A DNA stretch of 64,000 nt from Winogradskyella undariae (GCF_013285155.1 NZ_JABTEL010000003.1:404274-468273), one strand, 5' to 3'; counted from the first letter of the stretch, positions 9,954 through 19,857 are shown. Translations and numbers: made by a program. Notes: generated by a model from the sequence alone, not told the origin.

Positions 9954-10457
9954 TTACCAATCTGCTAAAGAAGCATTAAGAATATCTTGAGTTAATCGTT
10001 CTAATATTTCATCAAAAGCTGTAGCTTTTATGCTACCTGAAAGTTGGTCTGCTGCAGGATAATCATAATAGAATGAAAATCTGCGTTCAAAATCTTTCTC
10101 TTCATCTTTAGTGTTTATATAACGTACATTAACGCTGATAGTAAGTCTGTTTTGGGCAGCTGTGTTATCTGCTGTAGCTGTCATTGGAGAAATACGATAT
10201 TCTACAATTTCACCTTCATATATAACCTCGCCACCTGATGATACCAAACCTGCACTTGTTTGATTTAATATATAATCTTGAAGTGAATTAGTGAATAATT
10301 GGTCTAAACCAGGCTCTATAATATCTGCGGTATTCTGAAAGAAATTGACTTGAAATGATTCTGGTGTGTCTGTTATTCCTGTAAATGAATAGTTGACTTT
10401 ACAGCTAATGCATGCAAGGCAAATGGCAGTTATTATAATGTATTTGAAAGTATTCAT
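9954..10457 (-). CDS. lptE: LptE-family LPS assembly lipoprotein
   Basis: A 167-residue lipoprotein candidate with a lipobox ending at C19 (ACISC). The pattern following it (CKVNYSFTGITDTPESFQVNFF) and the length match the Bacteroidetes LptE family, which plugs the LptD barrel and helps insert lipopolysaccharide in the outer membrane. The later part (RLTISVNVRYINTKDEEKDF) forms the expected beta-strand region. It is co-transcribed with the TPR gene (4-base gap) and follows the sigma-54 activator gene after 117 bases. Confidence 0.85.
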   Translation of the reverse strand: MNTFKYIIITAICLACISCKVNYSFTGITDTPESFQVNFFQNTADIIEPGLDQLFTNSLQDYILNQTSAGLVSSGGEVIYEGEIVEYRISPMTATADNTAAQNRLTISVNVRYINTKDEEKDFERRFSFYYDYPAADQLSGSIKATAFDEILERLTQDILNASLADW

Positions 10458-10574
10458 GCTTTATGTATTTAATCTTTTAGAGATATATGCTTAAGAATTT
10501 TATTGTTTCTTAAATCAACTTTATATTAAACTGAATTAAGATTTTTTTAGTGTTATTAAGATTGTAAACTTATC

Positions 10575-11846
10575 TTAAAGATCAAATTGTTTAATTTTTC
10601 TATAAAGAGTTCGTTCACTTATGCCTAACTCAGCAGCTGCTAATTTACGTTTTCCGCTGTGGCGTTCTAAAGATTTTTTAATTAACTCTAGCTCTTTATC
10701 GTGCAAGGATAATGTTTCCTCTTCTTCAATTTCTTCAGCAAAATCGTATTTGTCCTCAAAACTTGAAATAGTTTCTTCAGATCTGTCTGTATGTGTATGT
10801 TCTGGTATTGATAAAACTTCTAAATCTTCAACAGCTGCTTCAAATTCTTCATCTTTTTCCTCACCGTAAATTTTCTGAATTAAATGCTCGTTTTCTTTTT
10901 GGACATCAGTATCACTTCCTTTTTTCATGAGTTCCATGGTGAGTTTTTTTAGATCATTAAGATCACTCTTCATGTCAAATAAAACTTTATACAAAATTTC
11001 TCGCTCACTACTAAAGTCGCTTTCAGATTTTGAGTTATTAACTACAGCGGGTAGGTTATTGTTGTTATTTGGTAAATAATTTTGAAGTGTAACACCATTA
11101 ATGGTCCGGTTTTGTTCTAAAACAGAAACTTGCTCGGCTACATTTCGTAATTGACGAATATTACCATTCCAGCGATATTTTAAAAGTGAAACAACTGCTT
11201 CGTCTGTTAACTTTACAGTTGGCATTTTATATTTAAGAGCAAAGTCGCTAGCAAATTTTCTAAACAATAAATGAATATCTTCTTTACGATCCCTTAGTGG
11301 TGGTAAATTGATTTCAACAGTACTTAGTCTATAATATAGATCTTCTCTAAATTTTTCTTTTTTTATGGCTTCAAACATATTAACGTTTGTAGCTGCTACA
11401 ATTCTAACATTTGTTTTTTGAACCTTACTAGAACCTACTTTTATAAATTCGCCATTTTCTAAAACACGTAGTAAACGCACTTGTGTTGTTAATGGAAGTT
11501 CTCCAACTTCATCTAAAAAAATAGTTCCTTCATCGGCAACTTCAAAATAACCAGATCGGGTAGATGTGGCACCTGTAAAAGCTCCTTTTTCATGCCCAAA
11601 TAATTCACTATCAATTGTACCTTCTGGTATAGCTCCACAGTTAACAGCAATATATTTACCGTGTTTTCTATGTGATAATTGATGAATTATTTTAGGAATA
11701 CTTTCCTTACCCACACCACTTTCTCCAGTAACAAGTACGGAAATGTCAGTAGGAGATACTTGTATCGCTTTTTCTATTGCGCGATTAAGTTTTTGGTCGT
11801 TTCCTATAATGCCGAAACGTTGTTTTATGGCTTGTATGTTTTCCAT
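10575..11846 (-). CDS. sigma-54-dependent AAA+ transcriptional activator without receiver domain
   Basis: A 423-residue activator of sigma-54 RNA polymerase. The AAA+ domain starts near residue 12: Walker A GESGVGKE at 41-48, the sigma-54 contact loop GAFTGA at 88-93, Walker B FLDEVGEL near 108. It lacks a response-regulator receiver at the N-terminus. Residues about 270-390 are a long charged linker with acidic runs, and the C-terminus has a Fis-type helix-turn-helix (AAAELGISERTLYRKIKQF, about 402-420). Proteins of this plan lie upstream of lptE in many Bacteroidetes and may control envelope genes; no target is visible here. Absence of a receiver suggests control by binding partners or by amount. 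Confidence 0.92.
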   Translation of the reverse strand: MENIQAIKQRFGIIGNDQKLNRAIEKAIQVSPTDISVLVTGESGVGKESIPKIIHQLSHRKHGKYIAVNCGAIPEGTIDSELFGHEKGAFTGATSTRSGYFEVADEGTIFLDEVGELPLTTQVRLLRVLENGEFIKVGSSKVQKTNVRIVAATNVNMFEAIKKEKFREDLYYRLSTVEINLPPLRDRKEDIHLLFRKFASDFALKYKMPTVKLTDEAVVSLLKYRWNGNIRQLRNVAEQVSVLEQNRTINGVTLQNYLPNNNNNLPAVVNNSKSESDFSSEREILYKVLFDMKSDLNDLKKLTMELMKKGSDTDVQKENEHLIQKIYGEEKDEEFEAAVEDLEVLSIPEHTHTDRSEETISSFEDKYDFAEEIEEEETLSLHDKELELIKKSLERHSGKRKLAAAELGISERTLYRKIKQFDL

Positions 11847-11849
11847 ATG

Positions 11850-13277
11850 CTATTCATAATATAAATCCATTGACGTAATGCCAGGGTTATATGGGTTTTC
11901 GTTCGTTATTCTTGTTGATAGACCATTTTCTTGTATATAAGTAGCTTCATAATTTCTAGCACTAGATTCGGTAATCGAACCAAATTCAGAGGTAGTGCTA
12001 AAAGAAGTCCTTAATTTTTTTCCAAAAAAGAAAAAATTACTTAAGTCAGTATATATTGAATCTCCATAATCTAAAATCATATTTGTATAAATATTTTGAT
12101 ATGAGTCATCAAATGGGTTTAAAACACCTTCTTGATTGTAAGTAAATGTTGTTTCAGAAATGATATAATTATTTGGATCTAAAGAATAAGTTTGTTCTGT
12201 GTCAATATTATAACCTAAAATTCTTTCTGAACTAGTGGATAATAAGTTTTCAAAATTAGAATCATACTCAAAAACTTGTAAGGTATAATGTGCAGTATTG
12301 TCATTTACTCTTGTATACCGTTCCATTGAAACTAGGACACCTTCGTTATTTAAAATAAGTTTTTTAGTAAAAAGACCTGGTGGTTGTGTACCATCATATG
12401 TGTAAATTATATTTTCTTCGTAAACAACACTATAGCTGTAGTCATCTTGATATGTTTGGGTTTTTAAAACATTAGAAATTTTATTATTCGTATAGGTGTA
12501 ATATATATTTATATCTTGATCGTCTGCAATAAATATTTGTGTTAGATATCCTTCATTATCGTAATAATGCTTGTGATATACTAAACCATTAGAAGGGAAT
12601 GTAGTTTCATTAAATCGTTCTCCTTCATTGGTGAAAGAAAATTTTCTATGATAAGTACCATAAGTTCCTGTGAATACTTCTTTTAATTTAGTCCCTGCAC
12701 CATTAAAATCAGTCGGGTCTAATAGATCTGTATTATCTTCAATCTCTCTACCATTGTTTATGCCGTCATTGTCACAATCTACATATAGTAACCATGATAA
12801 TGCAGGCTCTGAATCTTGATTAGCGTAAACGAAATCACATTGATTAAGTAGATCAGTGCCATCAATAATTTCTTGGGCATTAGTTACTCCATCAAAGTCA
12901 CAATCGCTATTTAGCCAATTAGAAGAAGGTTCTAAGGTTTGATCTTCAAAAATAAATGAGCAATCTTGAAGAGGACTTGTACCATTATCTTCAACAGTAT
13001 CATTTCCATCTGGGTCTAATTCTTTCCAGTTGCTTACACCATCTCCATCACAGTCATGATTCTTCCATGTATTTGAGACAGAAGGATAATATTGACTATT
13101 CATTAAAAAATCACAAGGATTATTAGGGTCGGTATTATCTACTGCTTCCTGCTGGTTTGTTACACCATCTCCATCTAGATCATCTGGGTTTATTTGCTCT
13201 ACACCTTCATTAGAATCATCAGTTTGACAAGCTGTGACTAGCATCAGTAGGCAAAAAAATAAAACTATTTTTTTCAT
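11850..13277 (-). CDS. lipoprotein with thrombospondin type 3 calcium-binding repeats
   Basis: A 475-residue secreted protein with a lipoprotein signal (LVTAC, C17). Residues about 30-190 contain four repeats of the Asp-rich type 3 thrombospondin pattern (DLDGDGVTNQQE, DCDGDGVSNWKE, DCDFDGVTNAQE, DCDNDGINNGRE), each expected to bind calcium, spaced by about 35-45 residues with a recurring Cys-Asp-Phe. The rest, about residues 195-475, is rich in Tyr, Thr and Asn and looks like repeated beta strands (YTYDGTQPP, FTYNQEG); no domain was recognised. It would sit on the cell surface. It lies between miaB and the sigma-54 activator with gaps of 3-5 bases, an odd place for a surface lipoprotein. Confidence 0.8.
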   Translation of the reverse strand: MKKIVLFFCLLMLVTACQTDDSNEGVEQINPDDLDGDGVTNQQEAVDNTDPNNPCDFLMNSQYYPSVSNTWKNHDCDGDGVSNWKELDPDGNDTVEDNGTSPLQDCSFIFEDQTLEPSSNWLNSDCDFDGVTNAQEIIDGTDLLNQCDFVYANQDSEPALSWLLYVDCDNDGINNGREIEDNTDLLDPTDFNGAGTKLKEVFTGTYGTYHRKFSFTNEGERFNETTFPSNGLVYHKHYYDNEGYLTQIFIADDQDINIYYTYTNNKISNVLKTQTYQDDYSYSVVYEENIIYTYDGTQPPGLFTKKLILNNEGVLVSMERYTRVNDNTAHYTLQVFEYDSNFENLLSTSSERILGYNIDTEQTYSLDPNNYIISETTFTYNQEGVLNPFDDSYQNIYTNMILDYGDSIYTDLSNFFFFGKKLRTSFSTTSEFGSITESSARNYEATYIQENGLSTRITNENPYNPGITSMDLYYE

Positions 13278-13282
13278 GTCTT

Positions 13283-14728
13283 TTAATTATGCTTTGAATA
13301 ATCAATAGCTTTTCCGATAAGCGTAGCACTTGTACAATCTGTAATAAGTACGTTAACTAAATCTCCAATTTTATAATGTTCCTTTGGGAAGACAGCAACC
13401 GTATTATCAGAGGTTCTTCCAGACCATTGTAAATCGGATTTTTTAGATGCTTTTTCAATTAAAATTTCTACGGTTTTATTAACGTGTGCTCGCGTATTCA
13501 TTTCACTATACTTTCGTTCTAATAGGATAATTTCCTTAAGACGACGTTTCTTAATGTTTTCTGGTACATCATCTTCCATTTTACGACCAGCTAAAGTTCC
13601 AGGACGTTCAGAATAGGTAAACATGTAACCAAAATTATATTTTACGTAATCCATTAAAGATAGCGTATCTTGGTGATCTTCTTCAGTTTCAGTTGGGAAA
13701 CCAGCGATTAAATCGACACTAATTGAACATTCAGGAATTATACGTTTAATATTATCTATAAGTTCAAAGTATTCTTCTCGTGTATGTAAACGATTCATTT
13801 CTTTTAGAATACGATCGCTACCACTTTGTACAGGTAGGTGAATGTGTTTACAAATATTATCATATTTCGCCATGGTTTCAATAACGTCCAGAGTGAAATC
13901 TTGAGGATTAGAGGTTGAAAATCTAATACGCATTTTTGGTTGTGCTTTAGCACATAATTCTAAAAGATTAGCAAAGCTAACAGCTGTTGCTTTTTGGAAA
14001 TCAGAAGCGTTATCAAAATCTTTTTTTAAACCACCTCCGTACCATAGGTAACTATCAACGTTTTGTCCTAAAAGTGTAATTTCTTTAAATCCTTTAGACC
14101 ATAAATCGTTTACTTCTTCAATAATACTTTGTGGATCTCTACTGCGTTCTCTTCCTCTTGTAAAAGGAACAACACAGAATGTACACATATTATCACAACC
14201 CCGTGTAATAGAAACAAAAGCTGTAATTCCGTTACTGTTTAATCTTACAGGCGAAACATCTCCGTAAGTTTCTTCTTTAGAAAGTATAACGTTTATAGCG
14301 TCTCTACCTTCATCTACTTCAGCTAATAAATTAGGTAAATCTTTATAGGCATCAGGGCCAACAACTAAATCTACAATCTTTTCTTCGTCTAAGAATTTAG
14401 TTTTTAGACGTTCTGCCATACAGCCTAAAACACCAACTTTCATTTTGGGGTTAATACGTTTTATAGCATTGTATTCTTGTAATCTTTTTCTAACAGTTTG
14501 TTCGGCTTTATCTCTAATAGAGCAAGTATTTACTAATACAAGATCGGCTTCTTCAAGTGTTTGTGTGGTGTTAAATCCTTGTTCTGATAGAATAGAAGCA
14601 ACAATTTCACTATCGCTAAAATTCATGGCGCAACCATAACTTTCAATAAAAAGTTTACGCTTATTACCTTCTTTATTATCTAAAATTAAGGATTCACCTT
14701 GTTTATTTTCGTCTATAATTTTCTCCAT
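13283..14728 (-). CDS. miaB: tRNA-2-methylthio-N6-isopentenyladenosine synthase MiaB
   Basis: A 481-residue radical SAM methylthiotransferase. The N-terminal UPF0004 domain holds cluster cysteines C33, C69 and C103; the radical SAM motif GCDNMCTFC provides C178, C182 and C185; a TRAM domain closes the protein (about 415-480). It adds the methylthio group to i6A at position 37 of tRNAs that read UNN codons. It is the first gene of the minus-strand operon running to secG and has a strong consensus promoter. The first 25 residues are a Lys/Glu-rich extension common in this phylum. Confidence 0.96.
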   Translation of the reverse strand: MEKIIDENKQGESLILDNKEGNKRKLFIESYGCAMNFSDSEIVASILSEQGFNTTQTLEEADLVLVNTCSIRDKAEQTVRKRLQEYNAIKRINPKMKVGVLGCMAERLKTKFLDEEKIVDLVVGPDAYKDLPNLLAEVDEGRDAINVILSKEETYGDVSPVRLNSNGITAFVSITRGCDNMCTFCVVPFTRGRERSRDPQSIIEEVNDLWSKGFKEITLLGQNVDSYLWYGGGLKKDFDNASDFQKATAVSFANLLELCAKAQPKMRIRFSTSNPQDFTLDVIETMAKYDNICKHIHLPVQSGSDRILKEMNRLHTREEYFELIDNIKRIIPECSISVDLIAGFPTETEEDHQDTLSLMDYVKYNFGYMFTYSERPGTLAGRKMEDDVPENIKKRRLKEIILLERKYSEMNTRAHVNKTVEILIEKASKKSDLQWSGRTSDNTVAVFPKEHYKIGDLVNVLITDCTSATLIGKAIDYSKHN

Positions 14729-14784
14729 CTTTAGTGTTCTGTGAAAACAGAATAGCTTCTTTTTGTAATTCTAATTTAAGATTG

Positions 14785-14816
14785 CAAAGATAGTACTATT
14801 TTGTGAATTATGACAA
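14785..14816 (-). promoter_or_regulatory. promoter of the miaB-secG operon
   Basis: On the minus strand the -7 box TATCTTTG (complement of 14785-14792) is preceded after 21 bases by TTG in CACTTTGTCA (complement of 14811-14820; TTG at 14814-14816). This is a near-ideal Bacteroidetes promoter, about 55 bases upstream of the miaB ATG. Confidence 0.8.
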
Positions 14817-14941
14817 AGTGGCAGTTGTAATTTAATTAAGATTTTTTAATACCGTTGGGATTATTACAGGTGAGTAAAATCTTTTTCTTGAATATCTGTA
14901 AAAAATAGAGTTCTTTTGAAGTCTTAATTATAAATGGTAAA

Positions 14942-15730
14942 ATGAACGCTACAGAAATAAAAAACAGAATTGATAAAGCAAGTGAATTAGATTTTGGTAC
15001 TCTATTTAATCAATCCATTGAATTATTTAAAAAAGTTTGGGTGCAAGGATTGGTTACACTTTTGCTTAATGTTGTTTTAGCTATTCCTGTTATAATGGTT
15101 ATTTATATACCAATGATATTTCTGGGTATTGCGAGTGCTTTTACATCCGCAAATAATTATGATTCTTTCAATGAGACTGGATTTAGTGTATTAATGATGC
15201 TTCTAATATTTGTTTTCTATATTTTTATAATTGTAGCAATGAGTACTATTGCGCTTGCTTTAAAAGCGGCATTTTATAGGATTTGTAAACTTAGAGATTT
15301 TGAGGAATTAGGAAAAGACGATTATTTCTATTTTCTGAAAAAAGCATATTTAGGAAAAACCATTAAATTAAGTTTAGCATTTTCAGGTATAGCAATACTA
15401 TCTGCTATGATGTGTTTTATTCCTTTAATATATGCTTTAGTTCCTTTGTCATTTATTGTTGTTATCTATGCGTTTAATCCAGATTTACCAATTAAAGATA
15501 TTATAAAATTAGCTTTCGATCTTGGGAATAAAAAATGGCTGTTATCATTTGGGCTTATGTTTATATCTGGGTTTTTAGCTATGGTTATAGGATTCTTAAT
15601 GTGTGGTTTTGGAGTTTATATAACGTCTTCTTTCGGTCAGCTACCATCTTATTTTATATATAAAGGAGTCGTTGGTTTCGATGATGAAGATGAGCAGCTA
15701 AGACGTATTAATGAATTGTCTATTTCATAA
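14942..15730 (+). CDS. multi-pass membrane protein of unknown function
   Basis: A 262-residue protein with about six hydrophobic segments: residues 33-60, 75-105, 142-165, 165-180, 198-230 and the turn near 215. It begins with a short helical cytoplasmic segment (FGTLFNQSIELFKKVW). The arrangement resembles the DUF4013/glycerophosphodiester-phosphodiesterase membrane-domain type of protein often seen as stand-alone genes in Bacteroidetes, but I could not settle the family. There is no obvious operon partner; topA lies 324 bases downstream with its own promoter. Confidence 0.7.
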   Translation: MNATEIKNRIDKASELDFGTLFNQSIELFKKVWVQGLVTLLLNVVLAIPVIMVIYIPMIFLGIASAFTSANNYDSFNETGFSVLMMLLIFVFYIFIIVAMSTIALALKAAFYRICKLRDFEELGKDDYFYFLKKAYLGKTIKLSLAFSGIAILSAMMCFIPLIYALVPLSFIVVIYAFNPDLPIKDIIKLAFDLGNKKWLLSFGLMFISGFLAMVIGFLMCGFGVYITSSFGQLPSYFIYKGVVGFDDEDEQLRRINELSIS

Positions 15731-16008
15731 CCTATATTTTTATAAGGGTTAGTCTATTGTTGTGCTGTTAAAATTGAAAATTAATAGATTGATGCAGTTC
15801 TATGTTTATTTTATTAGGCTGAATAAATTTAATCTATGGGTATAATATTTAATTGTGTTTTTGCTGTTTCGGGTTGATTACGTATACTTCAATTAATGAA
15901 TTATATATTGAGAAGCAATATTTTGAAGTTTTCTAATTTGAAAGACTTTTTTATTTTGAAACAAAAAAAATTACGATAAAATGTATGGTATTTAAGACCA
16001 AATTAGGA
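15731..16008. other. intergenic stretch without recognised gene
   Basis: About 280 bases of AT-rich DNA between the membrane protein gene and the topA promoter. No open frame of note, no strong terminator and no RNA gene was seen. A weak imperfect inverted repeat (TAACC...GGTTA) just after the stop may serve as a terminator. Confidence 0.5.
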
Positions 16009-16035
16009 TTGTATCTTAAATTTCATATACATTTG
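16009..16035 (+). promoter_or_regulatory. promoter of topA
   Basis: TTG at 16009-16011 and TACATTTG at 16028-16035 are separated by 16 bases, close to the Bacteroidetes promoter rule. The ATG of topA follows 19 bases after the -7 box. Confidence 0.55.
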
Positions 16036-16054
16036 TAAACGTAAAATTTTAAGA

Positions 16055-18598
16055 ATGTCAAAAAATCTTGTTATTGTTGAGTCACCTGCAAAGGCTAAAA
16101 CTATTGAAAAATTTTTAGGAAAAGACTATAAAGTAGAGTCTAGTTTTGGACATATTTCAGATCTTCCTTCTAAAGAATTAGGAGTTGATGTAGAAGGTGA
16201 TTTTATGCCCAAGTATCAAGTGTCCAAGGATAAAAAGGATGTTGTTAAAAAACTAAAAGATTTAGCGAAGAAAGCAGACATTGTATGGCTAGCGAGTGAT
16301 GAGGATCGCGAGGGAGAAGCTATTGCATGGCATTTAGCAGAGACGTTAAAATTAGATAAAGAAAAAACAAAACGTATTGTATTTCATGAGATTACCAAAA
16401 CGGCGATTAATAAAGCTATTGAGAATCCTAGAAGTATCGATTATAATTTAGTGGATGCACAACAGGCAAGACGTGTTTTAGATCGTATTGTAGGTTACGA
16501 GTTGTCTCCTGTATTATGGAGAAAAGTAAAAGGCGGTTTATCGGCTGGTAGAGTTCAATCTGTATCTGTACGTTTAATTGTAGAGCGCGAGAGTGATATA
16601 CAAGCTTTTAAAGCAACAGCTACTTATAGAGTTGATGCAGAATTTACAAATGAAAAAGGAAATTCATTTAAAGCTAAATTGCCTAAGAATTTTAATTCAG
16701 AAGAAGAAGCTTTACAGTTTTTGAAGAATAACGTAGACGCTTCATATCAGGTTGCAGATTTGCAAAAAAAACCTGCTAAAAAATCACCTGCAGCACCATT
16801 TACGACGTCGACCTTACAACAGGAAGCTTCACGTAAATTAGGTTATTCGGTGAGTAGAACGATGACTAATGCGCAGCGTTTGTATGAAGCCGGTCTCATT
16901 ACTTACATGAGAACAGATAGTGTTAACTTATCTGATGAAGCTAAAAAAGGAGCTGAGAATGAAATTGTTTCAGCTTACGGATCAGAATTTAGTAATCCAA
17001 AAAATTATAAAGGAAAAACAAAAGGGGCTCAAGAAGCTCACGAAGCGATTAGACCTACTGATTTTTCAAACCATACCGTTAAAGCCGAGCGTGATCAAGC
17101 AAGATTATACGATTTAATATGGAAACGTGCTATTGCTTCACAAATGAGTGATGCAAAATTAGAGCGTACCAATCTTAAGGTTCAAATTAATGCTAAAAAG
17201 AAAGTTAGCGAACAGTTTACTGCAAATGGTGAAATCATAACTTTTGAAGGCTTTCTTAAAGTTTATTTAGAAGGAACAGATGATGAAGATGCAGAACAAG
17301 AAGGTATTTTACCAGATTTAAAAGTTGGTGAAGCACTTCAGAATAAATATATCACAGCAACGGAGCGTTTTACACGTCCACCAGCAAGATTTACAGAAGC
17401 ATCGTTAGTTAAGCAATTAGAAGAACTAGGTATTGGACGTCCGTCTACTTATGCACCAACAATTTCTACCATTCAAAATAGAAATTATGTTGAAAAAGGA
17501 ACGCATGAGGGTGATGAAAGAAAATATAAGCAACTTGTTTTTGAAAATCAAAAGATAAAAGACAATACATTATCAGAGCAAACAGGTTCTAATAAAGGAA
17601 AATTAGTACCAACCGATATTGGAATTATTGTAACAAATTTCTTAGTCAATCATTTTGAAAGTATCTTAGATTATAACTTTACAGCTAAAGTTGAAGATCG
17701 TTTTGATGATATCGCAGACGGTAAGCAGGACTGGCGAGAAATGATGAAAGAGTTCTATAAGGATTTTCATCCACATGTTAAAGATGTTCAAGAAAATGCA
17801 GATCGAGAATCAGGAGAACGTATTTTAGGTACTGATCCCGTTTCAGGGCGTCAAGTAAGTGTTCGTTTAGGTAAATTTGGTGCTATGGTGCAAGTTGGTA
17901 CTATGGACGATGAAGACAAGCCTAAGTTTGCTAGTTTGTCACCAGACCAACAATTGAATTCTATTACTTACGAAGAAGCAATGGATTTATTCAAACTTCC
18001 AAAAGCTTTAGGAACATATAAAGATGAAGATGTTGAAGTTAATAATGGCCGTTTTGGACCTTATGTAAGATTTGGTGAGAAATTTGTTTCATTACCAAAA
18101 GGCGTTGATCCTTTAAGTGTAGAAATGGATGAAGCATTAATCTATATTAAAGAAAAAGAGTTAGCCGATGCTCCAATTTATATCTATAAAGATTTAGAAG
18201 TTATTAAAGGTAAAGGACGTTTTGGACCATTTATAAAATGGAACAATATGTTTATCAATGTGAATAAAAAATATGATTGGGATAATTTATCTGATGAAGA
18301 CATTGTAACTTTAATTGAAGACAAAATTCAAAAAGAAATTGATAAGGTTATCCATAATTGGGAAGATGAAGGTGTTAGAGTTGAGAAAGCAAGATGGGGA
18401 AGACACAATATCATAAAAGGGAAGCAAAAATTAGAGTTAGCTAAAACGGTAGATGTTACTAAAATGACATTAGATAAAGCGCTTGCTTTACTCGAAAAAA
18501 ATGCACCTAAAAAGAAGGTTGCTAAAAAGAAAGCAACCAAGAAGAAAGTGGTGAAAAAGACTGCAGCAAAGAAAAAAACAACTGTAAAAAAGAAATAA
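16055..18598 (+). CDS. topA: DNA topoisomerase I
   Basis: An 847-residue type IA topoisomerase that relaxes negative supercoils. A Toprim domain opens the protein (NLVIVESPAKAKTIEKFLG at 3-21, acidic site DEDREGEA near 82-89), followed by the cleavage domain with catalytic tyrosine Y284 in LITYMRTDS. From about residue 590 there are several topoisomerase C-terminal repeats (GRFGPYVRFGEKF, GRFGPFIKW). The tail from about 817 is a Lys/Ala-rich DNA-binding extension like that of histone H1 (KKKVAKKKATKKKVV). The next gene begins within 6 bases, suggesting co-transcription. Confidence 0.98.
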   Translation: MSKNLVIVESPAKAKTIEKFLGKDYKVESSFGHISDLPSKELGVDVEGDFMPKYQVSKDKKDVVKKLKDLAKKADIVWLASDEDREGEAIAWHLAETLKLDKEKTKRIVFHEITKTAINKAIENPRSIDYNLVDAQQARRVLDRIVGYELSPVLWRKVKGGLSAGRVQSVSVRLIVERESDIQAFKATATYRVDAEFTNEKGNSFKAKLPKNFNSEEEALQFLKNNVDASYQVADLQKKPAKKSPAAPFTTSTLQQEASRKLGYSVSRTMTNAQRLYEAGLITYMRTDSVNLSDEAKKGAENEIVSAYGSEFSNPKNYKGKTKGAQEAHEAIRPTDFSNHTVKAERDQARLYDLIWKRAIASQMSDAKLERTNLKVQINAKKKVSEQFTANGEIITFEGFLKVYLEGTDDEDAEQEGILPDLKVGEALQNKYITATERFTRPPARFTEASLVKQLEELGIGRPSTYAPTISTIQNRNYVEKGTHEGDERKYKQLVFENQKIKDNTLSEQTGSNKGKLVPTDIGIIVTNFLVNHFESILDYNFTAKVEDRFDDIADGKQDWREMMKEFYKDFHPHVKDVQENADRESGERILGTDPVSGRQVSVRLGKFGAMVQVGTMDDEDKPKFASLSPDQQLNSITYEEAMDLFKLPKALGTYKDEDVEVNNGRFGPYVRFGEKFVSLPKGVDPLSVEMDEALIYIKEKELADAPIYIYKDLEVIKGKGRFGPFIKWNNMFINVNKKYDWDNLSDEDIVTLIEDKIQKEIDKVIHNWEDEGVRVEKARWGRHNIIKGKQKLELAKTVDVTKMTLDKALALLEKNAPKKKVAKKKATKKKVVKKTAAKKKTTVKKK

Positions 18599-18604
18599 TT
18601 GGAT

Positions 18605-19771
18605 ATGAATTTTAGTTTTCTTAAGCCCGTGTCAGACGCAGTTTTGGCTCATAATGAACTAACTGCACAGCAGGCGCTAGGAAAAAAAATAAAAGTCCAT
18701 TCTCGCCAAAATGGAATACCTGATTTAGAAGGTGTACAGATGGCTATTATAGGTGTTTTAGAAAATAGAAATGACGTAAATTATATAGGGAATCCTATTA
18801 ATCTCGATTCAATTCGAAAAACACTTTATACGTTATTTCCTGGGAATTGGCATACCACACTTGCCGATCTTGGAGATATAGAACCAGGAGAAACTGTAGA
18901 AGATACCTATTTTGCTATCCGAACAGCTATTACTGGTTTGGTAGAGAATCGAGTTATCCCTATCATCATAGGAGGTAGTCAAGATCTTACTTATCCAACT
19001 TATCGTGCTTACGATGAATTATTACCAATGGTAAACGTTGTTAGTGTAGATACAAACTTCGATTTAGGGGATGCTAATCTTCCTATTAAAAATAATAGTT
19101 ACATTGGTAAAGTGATTGTAGAAGAGCCATATAACCTCTTTAATTACACAGCTATTGGTTATCAAACCTATTTTAATTCTCAAGAAGAAATAGATCTTTT
19201 AGAAAAATTGTACTTTGAGGCCTATCGTTTAGGTGAGATTTCTGGAGATATTAGTAAAGTTGAGCCGTTAATGCGAGATGCTCACATTGTTTCCGTAGAT
19301 TTAAAGTCTATTAGAGCTTCAGAGGTTAGTGACAGCCAAAAATATTCACCAAATGGTTTTTCCGGCAAAGAGATATGTGCTATTAGTAGATACGCGGGTA
19401 TAAGTAACAAAGTCTCTTCATTTGGGATTTATGAATACAATGGGTCTAAAAATGACAGTGCAACTTCGATGCTAGTTGCTCAAATGATCTGGTATTTTAT
19501 AGAAGGAGTTAATTGTCGTGTGAAAGATGATGATTTTCATAATCAAGATCATTATCAGAAATTTAACGTTTTGGTTGAGAATGATGAGTTAATTTTCTTC
19601 AAAAGCCTAAAAACTGGACGTTGGTGGATTGAAATTCCATTTTTGCCAAATGTTAATAATAAATTAAAAAAGCATACGTTATTACCTTGCATGCATTCAG
19701 ATTATATAAATGCTACTCACGGAGAAATTCCAGAGCGTTGGTATAAGGCATATCAGAAAAATAGCTTCTAA
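18605..19771 (+). CDS. arginase/formimidoylglutamase-fold protein with a degenerate metal site
   Basis: A 388-residue protein of the ureohydrolase (arginase, agmatinase, formimidoylglutamase) fold. The three metal-binding signatures are recognisable but altered: GGSQD at 123-127 in place of GGDHS, DTNFD at 149-153 in place of DAHxD, and SVDLKSIRA from 230 in place of SxDxDxxDP. Thus most of the Mn ligands, including the histidines, are missing, and enzyme activity is doubtful. It lies between topA and gldK, as in other gliding Flavobacteriaceae by my recollection. The ATG at 18605 is preferred over the TTG two codons upstream, which directly abuts the topA stop. A structural or regulatory role is an inference. 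Confidence 0.8.
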   Translation: MNFSFLKPVSDAVLAHNELTAQQALGKKIKVHSRQNGIPDLEGVQMAIIGVLENRNDVNYIGNPINLDSIRKTLYTLFPGNWHTTLADLGDIEPGETVEDTYFAIRTAITGLVENRVIPIIIGGSQDLTYPTYRAYDELLPMVNVVSVDTNFDLGDANLPIKNNSYIGKVIVEEPYNLFNYTAIGYQTYFNSQEEIDLLEKLYFEAYRLGEISGDISKVEPLMRDAHIVSVDLKSIRASEVSDSQKYSPNGFSGKEICAISRYAGISNKVSSFGIYEYNGSKNDSATSMLVAQMIWYFIEGVNCRVKDDDFHNQDHYQKFNVLVENDELIFFKSLKTGRWWIEIPFLPNVNNKLKKHTLLPCMHSDYINATHGEIPERWYKAYQKNSF

Positions 19772-19857
19772 AATAAACGCTTTGTCGGACTTTAACACTT
19801 TTTGAATCGACGAAATGCTTATTTTTAGGGTAAAGTGCAAAAAAAATTTAAAAAAAG

